From Tetraselmis striata (Eukaryota; Chlorophyta; Chlorodendrophyceae; Chlorodendrales; Chlorodendraceae), in contig VCJN01001236.1 in the NCBI GenBank assembly GCA_006384855.1, forward strand, positions 62,001 to 126,000: a stretch of 64,000 nucleotides of DNA. Direction: 5' to 3'. Below, in pieces: positions 39,301 to 49,800 of this stretch. Within the stretch, counting starts at the first letter, position 1. Each line of letters starts with the position of its first letter. The translations under genes and the position numbers were made by a program. The notes under the pieces are model-generated. The model worked only from the letters and a program-made list of their open reading frames with translations. It did no database searches and was not told the DNA's origin.

Positions 39301-40774
39301 CAAGACCGCATATGACTCCGACGAGTACCTGAAATCGCGGAAAGCTTTACCATCCTGGCTAGTACGTCACAGTAATGGTCTACTGTACGCCTACGGCTCA
39401 CGACTTTACGTACCAAATGTGGCGGACCTGCGACAACGAGCACTGTATGAACTACATGACGCGCCTACTGCTGGACACCCAGGAGGACGACGACTACTGG
39501 CGCGTACTGTGGAACTGTACTGGTGGCCCCGTATGAAACAGACTGTCACTAACTACGTGCGACGCTGCCCTACCTGTCAACGTACTAAGGCGGCCCGGCA
39601 TAAGCCATACGGCTTACTTCAGCCCCATGACGTACCGTCACGACCATTTGAGGTAATATCCCTGGATTTAATCACAGATCTTCCGGAGTGCCAGGGGTAT
39701 GACTCAGTAGTGATTTTCGTATGTCTACTGTCAAAGCGAGTAATTGTTGAGCCAACTACGAAGACAGTTACTGCTGAAGGTCTGGCAGAGATTATGCATC
39801 GCTCAGTTTTTCGTCATTTCGGCCTGCCAGCTAAACTCATCTCTGACCGAGACCCCAGATTTATGTCGGAATTCTGGCAAAATATGTTCAAGACCATGGG
39901 TACTAAGCTGAACATCTCTACAGCTTTTCATCCAGCAACCGATGGCCAGACGGAACGCACTAACCAAACTTGGGAGCAAGTGCTACGCTGCTACGTGCAC
40001 CCCCTGCACGATGATTGGGTCAACCACCTCACCAACGTGGAGTTTGCGATCAACACTGCTCAGTCGACTTCGACTACTATGTCCCCTTTCAAGGCGACTT
40101 TGGGATTCGAGCCGACTACACCTGCTACTACTCAACTCGCAACCGAGCCAACTCGAGCTCTTCCGGAACACGTCAAGTATGTACAGAAGCTTCATCGCTT
40201 CGCGCATGATTGCGTACTGGAGGCTCAAACTCGTATGCAGACTGCAGCTAATCGTAAACGACTACCCGTACCATTCAAGACCGGCGACAGAGTTAAGCTG
40301 AAGGCGTCTCATCTGAAGTTTATTCAGCAACCCTGTGCTAAGCTACGCGATCGCTACGTGGGCCCCTTCGTCATTACAGAGCAGATCTCGCCAGTTGCTT
40401 TCCGATTGCAACTACCTGCGGGCGTACGAGTCCACGACGTGGTGCACGCGAGTATGCTGGAAAAGTGGTATGACGACCCTGACCAACCGGCGAAGTCTGA
40501 ACGAGTACCGATTGTCCACGACGCAAACCGATTCCATGTTCAGGACATACTCGATGTTGCCTTCAACAACAATGGCACTGGACTACTGTTTCGAGTACGA
40601 TGGGCGTTCCCGTACAACGTACCAAGCGAAGACACCTGGGAGCCCCTACGCGGAGTCAAGCACTTGGACATTTTCCGGTCGTTCTTACTGTCTAAACCAT
40701 ACCGACAGTTTACTAAGAGCCCAGACTTCATTCGGTTCCGGAATCGCTACCCAAGCCGAGTACCTTCCGCCTGA
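36329..40774 (+). CDS. Pol polyprotein with Dam-like and Nudix-like N-terminal domains
   Basis: 1,481 residues. Residues about 10-130 resemble the Dam-type adenine methyltransferase domain known from phages and DIRS retroelements (CDLDGACDNDGLNSQ; IWLNAPYDRIEEFL; AIIVVPKWSRKPWF). Residues about 170-240 resemble a Nudix hydrolase (WFPEGKRGDTDATPE; TTAVRRLLEQTGY). Then come protease (ILVDSGATENF), reverse transcriptase (FSTLDLYKGYHQ; VVYLDDVLIYS), RNase H (LYTDASGFAVGAVL), the integrase HHCC region (AGHPGGRRLLARTVELYWWP; CPTCQRTKAARH), the integrase catalytic core (ISLDLITDLPE; KLISDRDPRFMS; HPATDGQTERTNQ), and a C-terminal chromodomain-like segment (LLFRVRWAFPYNVPSEDTWE). The ORF is in a different frame from gag. 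Confidence 0.92.
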   Translation: MVHRELFHEYTKKYGPCDLDGACDNDGLNSQVSGSFCCPTRPFQEQDLGEYRRIWLNAPYDRIEEFLGHYLRQKLLHPHLRAIIVVPKWSRKPWFRLLRNFRLVDELPAETSVFTCPTNDGIEGARQDVGPTRWATQIYADDGAGVRFLPQHLRTPPKPEWTHSKVLVTDGRRVLLTVEDSGLIWFPEGKRGDTDATPETTAVRRLLEQTGYRVQESNLRYLGTQRAGDNRCPVYLYRARRNTVPTKTPLNRALWTTWKKLLEARSTGYLETETVRYPLRYESFGEQIDEYVNRNVRLPGEDSTSRLCNVSSPSGTRLLTITGELRGRHCKILVDSGATENFASTEWVQLHQCPTVSGGKHRIKLANGSMSTSTKRLRSEVLTVGAFDYKLDAIVTDLEKFDIILGQPWLETVNPDIDWTAKIIKHRKTGQHIATAEQYTVPTTVYHLDAAKMAKELRKSRGEELFAVAVREVFDAVAELRTDQSTEWTEELKESLMEFADIIAEPTDLPPEREFDFEINLESDEPPKERTYRMSPAELQEVRSQLEELLAKGWIRPSKSNYGAPILFVRKKDGTLRMCVDYRKLNDLTKKDRTPLPRIDELLDSLHGATIFSTLDLYKGYHQVRIKPEDIHKTAFRTHYGLYEYCVLPFGLTNAPAGFQTMMNRVLSPYLGKFCVVYLDDVLIYSKTAEEHLEHIRLVLRELQRHHLHIKLSKCSFGGTSVEFLGHIVEAGQIKMDPRKVEAVQQWPVPKTVKDVRGFLGLAGYYRKFIHNFAAIAAPLHDLTKNQPEFVWTPRADAAFRALKDAMVRAPVLSIPDTSADARYTLYTDASGFAVGAVLLQDQGSGLRPVAYHARKMNKHEVHYPVHEQELLAVRDALIKFRCYLDGAAGFTVITDHDTLRHFFRQRDLSTRQVRWLQVFAPYQRHMDIVYKRGAANHADALSRRPDLKDSLQKLDLLNNWSEDEADCEINSVLFAMESRLQADNKFYDEIKTAYDSDEYLKSRKALPSWLVRHSNGLLYAYGSRLYVPNVADLRQRALYELHDAPTAGHPGGRRLLARTVELYWWPRMKQTVTNYVRRCPTCQRTKAARHKPYGLLQPHDVPSRPFEVISLDLITDLPECQGYDSVVIFVCLLSKRVIVEPTTKTVTAEGLAEIMHRSVFRHFGLPAKLISDRDPRFMSEFWQNMFKTMGTKLNISTAFHPATDGQTERTNQTWEQVLRCYVHPLHDDWVNHLTNVEFAINTAQSTSTTMSPFKATLGFEPTTPATTQLATEPTRALPEHVKYVQKLHRFAHDCVLEAQTRMQTAANRKRLPVPFKTGDRVKLKASHLKFIQQPCAKLRDRYVGPFVITEQISPVAFRLQLPAGVRVHDVVHASMLEKWYDDPDQPAKSERVPIVHDANRFHVQDILDVAFNNNGTGLLFRVRWAFPYNVPSEDTWEPLRGVKHLDIFRSFLLSKPYRQFTKSPDFIRFRNRYPSRVPSA

Positions 40775-40854
40775 ACTTCAAAATCAAGACTGTAGTTTCC
40801 TGTAGTTCTGTGACACCTGCACAGCGAGGACGCTTGTGCTTAAGGGGGAGAGAG

Positions 40855-41266
40855 TGTTATACTCCATTTCCCTATAGCCATAATGTTCTGCTATACTAGC
40901 AGGTATAACCCCCGCAAAGGTAGTACGACTACGCATCCGCGGAGTCGCTGTACATATTAGTATTGCGGGCGTAAATATTAGTAGTATAAGGCCGAAGACT
41001 GTTCTGGAATTCTCTAGAGTTCTCTGACTCAAGCCTTACGTGGCTAACACAGCACGGGTATCCCATGACACCCGGCTAACATAGCACAGGTATGACTATG
41101 ACCTCGGCGGGTATAAATACCGCCTCGGACAAGTCTACTAGGCAGAATTCAGAGACAGAACTATAACCCAGGAACCCCTGTAACCAGAAGAGATTGGCCA
41201 TACTTTCTAAATCCTTCCGCTGCATCCTAAAGGGCCTAAAGAACAGGCTTAAGCTAGAGCCTAACA
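40855..41266 (+). repeat. 3' LTR
   Basis: 412 bp. Follows the polypurine tract and is followed by the CCAGA duplication and the rest of SINE copy C. Confidence 0.95.
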
Positions 41267-41352
41267 CCAGACCTACGACTGCAGTTGGCGCACGAGGTCA
41301 AGTGCTGGGGCGGCTTAGGCCGATGTCCCGGGGCGAACTTTACTTTTACTTT
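41267..41352 (+). mobile_element. tRNA-derived SINE, copy C, right part
   Basis: Resumes CCAGACCTACGACTGCAG exactly where the left part stopped. It runs to the TTTACTTTTACTTTTA tail, then the duplicated target TACGATTGTGGGGC (41353-41366). Confidence 0.85.
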
Positions 41353-41522
41353 TACGATTGTGGGGCGGGCATGCAAGATTTATTACTTAAAGTGTCTAAT
41401 AGTTACAGTGCTAAACTCGCATTGTCGAAACGGCACGAGTAGCCAGTAGTCGCATAAATACCCCCCCCCCCCCCATCCCCGCACACACACAGCCCCTACG
41501 ATTGCGTACTACCGCACCACCA

Positions 41523-43090
41523 TCATATTGTCAACATATGTACGGCCACGGTCAACGGCACCACGGTCAGCATGTCCAAAACGAGATATAGTCGGCGTAG
41601 TCGGGACCTATGCGAGGTATCAAGAACAAAGGCGGCCAGCCCGCTGTCGTTACGGGAAGGCGGCCATCGCCAATAGTACGGCCGGGTAGGAATGAAGAGG
41701 TCGTAACACGGCTTCTTGGAGCGCATGTCGGAGCAAATCTTCGAGAGGAGCGGGTACGAAGCTTTGTCAGGCCAGTAGGGAACGATGACGATGGTTGTGG
41801 CACCACTGGACTCCAGTTTGAAGACAAGATTGCCGATGAAGTTCCATGGGGGAAGGGGGGGTGCACCACTAAAGTTTGCAACGCCATACAGCGTAAGAGA
41901 GGCGCATGGCGTCGTCGACGGCCTCGCACCGCGAGTCACGGCAGCGGGCGTTGTAGCGGGGCTGGACGAGGGTGTTTTCGGACGTCGCAAAGCGGTCGAT
42001 GGTCCAAGCGCCCCATTTAGCAATGAGCGAGTCGAATCGACGCGGGTTGAATAACTGCCGCGACTTTGCTGCGGTGCGCTAGATAGAGCGTGCCACAACA
42101 AAGGAGAGTGACCGGTCGGGCCGCCGTGAAGGCAGGTGGTAGCCCTGGCCGGCCCCCGAAATCATGCGCGCGCACATGCGCGCTTCGAGCGCCGCGCGAG
42201 GGCTATCCCGTACATTTAGAGAAACCACATAAATAAGCAGGCAGTCCTAGCTTGGACTGAGCTAGGACCTTAGTTCAGTCCAAGTTCAGGACAGAACTTC
42301 TGGTTTTCCGAAAAATGCCATATTGGGTTACATATTATGATAATAAGAATTTGCAAACAAACAAGCCCACTATGAGGGGGCGGGGGGGGGGGGGGGGGGG
42401 GGGGGGGGTTGGGCGGGCTACTGTCGCGCGCTCGATAAAGCATGCCACGGCAAAGGAGAATGGACCGATCGGCCGCCGTGAAGGCAGGTGGTGGTCCTGT
42501 GAACATGCGCGAACACTCGCGCTACGGACGCCGCCGCGCCACTACGGTGAGAAAACTCACATAAATTAGTTTAGAACATTTTACAGCGCGCAAGAAGCGT
42601 CCCATTTGCCGACCAAGAAATGCCGAACGCGGCAGGCCAGAAGCGGGGATTGCGGGCTTGAATGTTGCAGGCGACGACATGCCAGCGGGGTGCGCCAACG
42701 GGCAGGCTGTCGTCATTCAGTATGGCCAGGAATGAAGAGGTCATGGCGCGGCTTCTAGGAGCACATCTCGCAGCGCGCGGGTACCAAGCTTTGCCAAGCC
42801 AGTAGGGAACAATCACTAGGGCAACACCGGACTCCAATTTGGAGATAAGATTGCTGTGAGGTCCGGGGTGTGGGTGTGTGTGTGTGGGGGGGGGTACATC
42901 TGTTACGTTCGGACCGCCATGCAGCGCCGGAGAGGTGCATGGCGTCGACAACCTCGCACCGCGGGTCACGCCAGCATGCGTTGTAGCGGATCATGAGGGC
43001 GGTTTGGACGTCGCGAAGCGGTCGATGGTGCATGCGACCCACTTAGCAGTGAGCGAGGCGAATCGACGCGGGTTGAACTATCAATTATCT
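41523..43090 (-). pseudogene. Degraded DIRS-like retroelement, two adjacent copies of a Dam-like region
   Basis: Minus-strand ORFs around 42101-41523 and 42969-42571 both carry the pattern seen in the methyltransferase-like domain of DIRS elements: a KLESSGATTIVIVPYWPDKA-type stretch in the first and KLESGVALVIVPYWLGKAWY in the second. A further block just upstream, reading TIDRFAT, is found in both. Between and around them lie the repeats shared with 33.8-34.1 kb. The assignment to DIRS is by this pattern only; no tyrosine recombinase was seen. Fossil, broken in many places. A poly-G run lies at about 42372-42408. Confidence 0.5.
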
Positions 43091-43099
43091 AATGGTTGA

Positions 43100-46000
43100 T
43101 TACATGGATAGCGGCTAGGGAATGCACGGAATTGGGGAATAAAAAAGCCTACATACAAGCGCAGAACTCACTCACTACTGCCGCCGGGCCGCGGAGCCCA
43201 ACGAGGTGGCCGGTAATTGACGATTGCGCTGGCCGGCCTACAAAGCCTTCCGCCGAAGTCTGCTGGCGTACCGACACATATATTCGGCGAGAAGAATGTG
43301 CAGCTAGTGCTCCAGAAATCTTCGCAGTCCACCTTCGCAGCGAGTGGGCGACTAGGGCAGCTGGCCGGATCTCGCGCCACGAGGGGGGTTACTTGAGGTG
43401 GCCGCCGGCGATGCCGCGCTCCGCGAGGTCCTTGAGTAAGGCGAGCGCTGCTCGACCAGACGCCCGCCCTCGACGACGCACGGGACGAAGCTGTGTCGCC
43501 TTGCCACGGATTGGGACGAACTAGCGTCGACCCTAAACTTGGTTAGCTCACGCATGCGCGCCGCGTAGCCAGGCTGGACCGCGACTTGGGCCGCGATGAA
43601 GTTGCTGACGTCGCATGTAACAGCAACGTCTAACACAAGGTGAACCCTCGGTCCCATGCAGTCAAGTTGCACCACGACGCCTGGCTGGGCGGTATGGTAC
43701 GCGTCCCCGGAACGGAGTCCGCGCACCTCCGTTAGAACAGACTCGCGCGGCCCCCGACCATCCTGCATGATGTCGTGGCGATGCGCGCGTGCACCTTGTG
43801 CTACGCGCCGGCGCGAGCAAGGGCAGCGCACAATGAGCCGCTCCAACGCTTCGTCCGTGGCGCCGGGCACTCGCGCAGCGCGACGACGCGGTACGATGCG
43901 GGTTCCGCATCGTAGGCTGCGGGATCGAGTGTCGGAGGTCAAGGATGCGATGACGCTCCTAGGACAGCTGTGGCCAGACTGGGATAGTAGGCGCTCGGGC
44001 AGTGTGGCGGCTTTTGTGCATGTCGAAAAAATCGCGCCACTTGCGGATGTGCGACGGAATCGCGGCGACCTTCCGGAGGCCGATAGCGGAGCTCAAGAAG
44101 CAGGGCAGCTCGCCGAGGGTGAGCCTGGGGGGCAAATTGAGCATACCGGTAGCGGTTCGCCGGCTCCGTTGACCAGGTTGCCGACTGGCGCCACGGTAGA
44201 GGCCATGTCGGTTTCCCACGTCTTCTCTGTCCATGCTGACCTGCTACGCCCGGCGTAGTTTTAAGGCGGCAAGGGGAGGGAGAACGTCTCCGGGTTGGCG
44301 AGCTGCTGCTAGTTCAGCCGGGGCGCCGGGAGTCCGGGTATCTTGCGTAGGCACTCGGCCAGGGGTCCAACGAGGGCGAAACCGGCCCCGAGATGTTGCT
44401 GGTTCAACTCGTCGTGAGTTAGTGAGTCGACAGCAAGACCGCCGAGCATTGAGGATAGACCAATGTGCATCAGACACATGTTATTAGCCGCTGTCTCGTC
44501 CGTGAGGTCCATGATATCCGCGCGAGCGTGTAGTGTACTGCGGTGCTGTCCCTCTCGTACGTAAAATTGGCAAGCGACTCGGGCGGTAAACCTCGCAAGA
44601 AATGCGCAACGCGCTTGACGCCGCACACTTGCACGAGGCGCAGCGACGCGTGGATGTGGCCCGCATGAGCTATCTCGCACGCCATGCGTAGGATTGCGTC
44701 TTGCCGCGCGGCCGGCCGCCGGTCGGGAGTGCGTCGCGCGCGAAGATGGCGTCAAGCTCGCGGTGACACGGCACCCCTAGGCAGCGGAGGAGCCCCATGA
44801 CGAGGTGGGGTAGGACAACATGGTCCCTAGTGCGTGAGAAGGCGGTGTCGTCTAGGGGTCCAGGGGGCGGGCATGGAGTAGGGGGCAGGTGCGCCTGCGG
44901 CTCGGGAAGGGAGGCCCTACCATTCACGAATTACGGTGCCGTGTTCTGCGGGCGCGAAGCCACTTCCGTCTTGTCATGGCCACATGAGATCGATAGCCCG
45001 ACTGCCGCTAGGGCAGACTGAGTTGAGTTCAGAGCGAGCGCCGTGCCGAGCACCGCGCCCAAGAGGTGCAGGTCGTCGGCGAAGGCAAGGCCGAAGCCTC
45101 ACATACCCATATCTGCAATGATGTCGCCGAAGATAGGGCCAACGGTGAAGCATGAAAAGGAGCTTTGCGAATGCCGCGCAGCTGCATAAACACACACAAC
45201 CGTCGGCGCGTCACCATCGGACTCGTGGTCGTACATCTAGTTCTCAAAGGGGCCAGCGTATAGCATGTCGAAGAGGGGCAGCAAAGAATGCTGCATGGCA
45301 GGGTAGGCGACAAGGCGCCTCCGTATGGCGCGCCGGTCAGTCGTACCATAGGTGTTGGAGGCGTCGATAGATGACGTAACGAGATGAATGTTCATTTCCA
45401 AGGCTACTTGCATGCCCCACTGGATCATATCCGTGCCAGCCGGAGTGGTCAATGCAAATGCCGATGGGCCGACTACAACAGCTACGTGGTCGTGCATAGT
45501 CCACATGGCTACCTAGGAGGACAATAGAGTTAGAGCGGAGCAGAAACCGATGGGCCGAATGGTGGGCGGTAAGGGCTGCTCTGCGCTTCGGCTTCGGCGG
45601 ATCGCGTCGCGCCTCCTCGCCCTTCTTCCGCAATGGAATGAGGGTCGAGGAGGCCAAGAGTTGTTTGACGTACGCGGTCGGAGACGCTACCAGAGCAAAC
45701 AACGGTCATGAAGCGAGCCATGCTGGACTGTACGATATCAGAGTCATCAGACATGTCTCCCAGGTAACTGACTCGCCAACCATCGCGATGGCAAGCCGAG
45801 TCGGCCGGTGCTCGCTGGAGCAGGCCATGCAAGTCGTCGGGGCAGACGGTAATAAGGTGTATGCCAACTAGCTCAGGTCGGAGAGGGGGGGGGGGGGGGG
45901 GAGGACGGACGGGTCGTCGGCAGGTAGCAGGGGTGGGGAACATCCGACACAGCTCATCGATGCTCTCCGCACACGGTTCCGCAACGCCGTGATTCTCGGC

Positions 46001-46210
46001 GAGCGCTGCGGCGTCGCGGAAACGCCCGACGCGAATGAGTCGCACTGCTTTCCCGACCCGCCATGGGATGCGACCGCGCGCATAGGTAGCCCCGCGAGGT
46101 CGCAGGGCCGAGACGTAGGGCTGATCGAATCGTCTCTCGCGCGAGTGCGGTCTCGTGGAGCCGTGCAAGAATGTCGCCATGCCGCCAGAGGGCTAATAAG
46201 CGGTGGTCTA
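43100..46210 (-). pseudogene. Broken LINE (non-LTR retrotransposon)
   Basis: Minus-strand pieces occur in the order of a LINE ORF2 but in several frames. The N-terminal region (AVRLIRVGRFRDAAALAENH; DELCRMFPTP) is near 46090-45930. CHRDGWRVSYLGD is near 45790. Reverse transcriptase motif A (SSIDASNTYGTTDRRAIRRR) is near 45380. Motif C (FGLAFADDLHLLG) is near 45090 with an in-frame stop just before it. The thumb-like region (GVKRVAHFLRGLPPESLANF) is near 44600. A C-terminal block with RHDIMQDGRGPRESVLTEVR and VVVQLDCMGPRVHLVLDVAV is at 43780-43600 and could be a PD-(D/E)XK-type endonuclease (inference). There are at least four frame changes and a poly-G run at about 45885-45901. It is not the same copy as the fragment at 8 kb. 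Confidence 0.7.
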
Positions 46211-46884
46211 TAGCAGTTCGGAACTATCAGATACTTCATGAATTAACGCCGGATACATCAGTTAAGTATGCTGTATTACTCTGATGAACCATAAGCCACA
46301 TCTGTGATGAATTATGGCGCGATGCATCATATCGTGATGCATCAACAATATAAATCACTAAATTCAACTACGCGGGGCATGCTGAGCCATGAGCCCATGA
46401 TGCAGTGACATATGCCGCGAGTATTGCACATTACCGCCCATATAATCCTTATTTATTGTATGTATGCCTCACTACGAGCGACTTGCACGGCCTGTACGAG
46501 GAAAAAGTCGCCAAGTGCGGGCGCGCCGTCCACATGCACGCATCGCGCGGGCTGGAGGAGCAGCCCCAGGCAAGCGCGGATATGCCGGCATGTGGCGACC
46601 GCACAACAGCCACACCGACACACCGTCGCCAAACGCAGGCCAAGAGGAAGTAGACTGCTCGCTAGCAGCCTCCAAGAGCTGCGATACGATAAACCTCCCC
46701 ACTCACGCATCGCCCCTCGAGCGCGGGGTCGGCGGGTGGTTGCGGCAGCGAGTCTGCGCGGCGGTGGCATGCGGCTGCCGAGTGCAGTGCTGACGACTAG
46801 CGCAGCATAACACACTCACCGGGCAGAAGCAGGCACCTAGTTCAGCAAGCAGCTTCTACACACCCCGCACCGGGGACTCTCGCC
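46211..46884. other. 5' flank of the IQ-repeat gene
   Basis: No gene. The palindrome GATGCATCA-TATCG-TGATGCATC lies near 46321-46343. The rest is unremarkable intergenic sequence that probably contains the promoter of the gene at 46885. Confidence 0.4.
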
Positions 46885-49800
46885 ATGGACTCCCGGCACG
46901 GGTCGCAGGGGCGGGTCGCCACGCCCCCCGACCATGGCAGGCACTACGGCGCGAGGATGGCGATCCATCCCGACAAACGCACCGACCTGGAGCAACGCAA
47001 GCGGGAGCTGGGCAAGGAGCCAGACTGGGGCGCGTACCAGGCGGTAGAGCGACAGGTAGGTCACTGCTTATACATTTTGCTCCACTATCGGGCAGCGGAG
47101 CTTTATTCATTGCCTGCAGCAGGTGCCTGATTTCGGCGCACCCTCGCATAGTCACATACGGCATAGCAATGGCGGCGATTGGGGGGCAACTGCTGGGCAT
47201 ACATAAAGGCCATGGCTGCAGCCATGAAACCTCCACCAGAGCTGAGCGAGAAACTGTATCTCTGCTGTTATTCTACAGACGGAGATAGGCATATATTCCA
47301 CCGGTGTCCCACGCACGCGGAACAAGAGAGTCCCTGACAAAACCCCCAAGATGGACCAGGTGAAAGTGAACTACGGCCTGGCACCGAAGAAGCGCACGGG
47401 GACAATGGTGCGGCCCCGCCTGCTTATTCTTTTCTCCCCCCTGATCGCTGTGGAATCCATGCGTAGCTGAACATGGGATCCGCTTCGGGGGGGCAGCTGC
47501 CGGAGCTGCAGGAGTACGCACCCGAGAGCCCCGGGACTGACCAGGGCACAAAGCTGCCCGCGCTGGCGATGCTTACCCCGGAGCAGGAGGCCAACGAGGC
47601 CCGACCCTTCAGGCCTCCCCCCACACCAGAGCGCAAGGTGCGATCTGCGGCCGCTCCCTTTTCCGGGCAGAATGTCGCGCGATATGTGCCTCTAAATGGG
47701 AAGCGCTCTCTCACACCGCTGCGCTACATGGGAACCCCCATAGGACATGACGGTGGACGAATCCATGGCGACACAGTACCGCCGTCTGAAGTACGACTTG
47801 GCATCCCTGAAGCACAAGGTGGGCCCGGCCTGCAACGCCGGCTGAGCTCTGACTCGCTCGCCGCCAGCTGCATGAAAACTGAGCGTGCTGCCCTCCGATG
47901 TGCTTGTGGTGCAGGCGAGCGCTGAGATTGAGATGGCGCACTCGGCCAACGCCAAGCTTCAGAAGAAGCTGGCGTCGCAGCGGGATCTGTTAGATCGGCA
48001 GAGCTCAGAGATTCGGGACCTCACGTTTCAGCTCAAGGAGATGCGCCGCATGCAGCAGTCGGAGGTGAAGCAGGAGACAAAGAAGGTCACGCATAGCGAG
48101 AAGCGCGCGGCCACGCTCCATCGCAAGCTGGGCGACCTCTCCCACGAGCACGAGGTGGCCATGACGGCAGCATCGGCGGCCATGCAGGAGCTCCAGAATG
48201 AGCGAGATGCCATGGCAATGGGCCTGGCAGCCGTGGCCACCCAGGCGGTGAGTGGCTGCCCCCATGTTGTGTTTCAGCATGCTGTACCATAGCTTTCTCA
48301 CTGCTCCTTGTGTGGTGTTTATCCACCCCCTCTAAGCAGAGTATGGAAAGGACTGCAAGTTGACACCCAGACTAACGCAGTTGCAAACTGGAATGGTGCC
48401 CCCCCCCCCCCCCCCCCCCCCCCCTGCGGATGATGCAATCGGCGTCAGTTGGGCGGTGAGGAGGCCGACCCGCAGGCAGTCAGCCTGGAGGTGGATGCCA
48501 GCGTGAAGGAGGGCAACGACCCCCTCCCGCGTACGCCACAGTCATGGCTGCACTTCAAGTACATCGACGTCAGCGAGCAGGCCAACAGCTTGCGCCACCG
48601 CAAGCTCTCGGGCGATGGCGTGCGCGCAGTGGCTGCCCTCGTAGCGCAGGCATGCCCGCCTCCACTTTGTAGCATTGCCTGGCTGGCTCTCTACACTTGT
48701 GAATATACCTATGACACAATGACCAAATGCCTGTTCAAGTACCATTGCGTCTGCACCTGTGCGTGTGCCCACTACTGCACATGCTGAGACATATTTCGTG
48801 TCGCGGTATTGAAGTGCTTGCCGTCCCCCTGCATAGGGCCGAGTTGAGCTCCCCTGCCACTGACATATAGTCACCTGCTGCCGCCTCGCATTGACCTGCC
48901 TGGCGCCGCGCAGGTGCGGCGCCTGTGGCGCAAGAGGCTTGAGCTCTGTGCTGACAAGCAAGACATGCACCATGAAGTGGAGAAGCTGACGCACATCATC
49001 CAAAAGGTCGACGTAGAGTATCAGGTGAGACGCGCGACCCCCCCGTTCCCCCCCCCATTGACCGAGCTGCCTGTGCCTCGCTTGCTGTCTTGGGTTTACC
49101 TTTCAGATCTACTGTGTGTTTGGGATCTTGCAGGCCATCTCCGACACCGTGTCCCTCATTGAGCGGGCGGCAGAGAAGCTACGAGAGACTCGCGGAATGG
49201 ACATCCCGGTGGTTCAGGATGGCACCCTTCCGGAGCGGCTGAAGACAGTGCAAGCGGTGCTGCACCATATCGCCATGGAGCTTGATGTGAAGGAGCGCGA
49301 GCTGGGCAAGGCCAGCGTAAGGCTGCTCGAGATGGACTTCTACGGCAAGCTGCACGGCATGGTAGGCCAACATTGTCCTAACGCTCTCCGGAATACTTTG
49401 AGCTGCCACTGCCCGTCCAGATGCACTATTTGTGGACACCGGTCTTTTTGGATGACTCTCAGATAGGTTGATGAATGGGCTCCCTCTGACAAGCGCACAT
49501 GGATCACGCTTGCCACAGGACAACACGCTGCCTGCAGCAGCAGGAGGGGACCTGCCGGACCTGTCTGCTTTCTCGGAGGAGGAGCAGGCGCGAATCGTCA
49601 AGATGCAGGCGGTGGGGCGGGGCTACATTGCCCGCAAAGAGGTGGAGGCCAAGAAGGCTGCTGCCGCCGGCCCCGTAGAGGTTCCCGCGGCCGCCGCGGC
49701 TGCAGCAGCCCAACAGGAGGAGGAGCTGCCCAGCCTGACGTTCTCAGAGGAGGAGCAGGCTAGGATTGTGAAGATCCAGGCGGCGGGCCGTGGTCTCCTG

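Larger units (their letters stand above)
34577..41266 (+). mobile_element. Ty3/gypsy chromovirus-type LTR retrotransposon, looks whole
   Basis: Two 412-bp LTRs begin TGTTATACTCC and end GAGCCTAACA, flanked by the 5-bp duplication CCAGA (34572-34576 and 41267-41271). Reading through the LTRs I found a single difference, so the insertion is very recent. A TATA-like GGGTATAAATACC lies in each LTR. A primer-binding-site-like TGGTTTCGGAGC (34991-35002) and a polypurine tract (about 40842-40854) adjoin the LTRs. Gag and Pol occupy separate long ORFs. The domain order RT-RNase H-integrase with a C-terminal chromodomain places it among chromoviruses. It sits inside SINE copy C in the same orientation. 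Confidence 0.95.
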
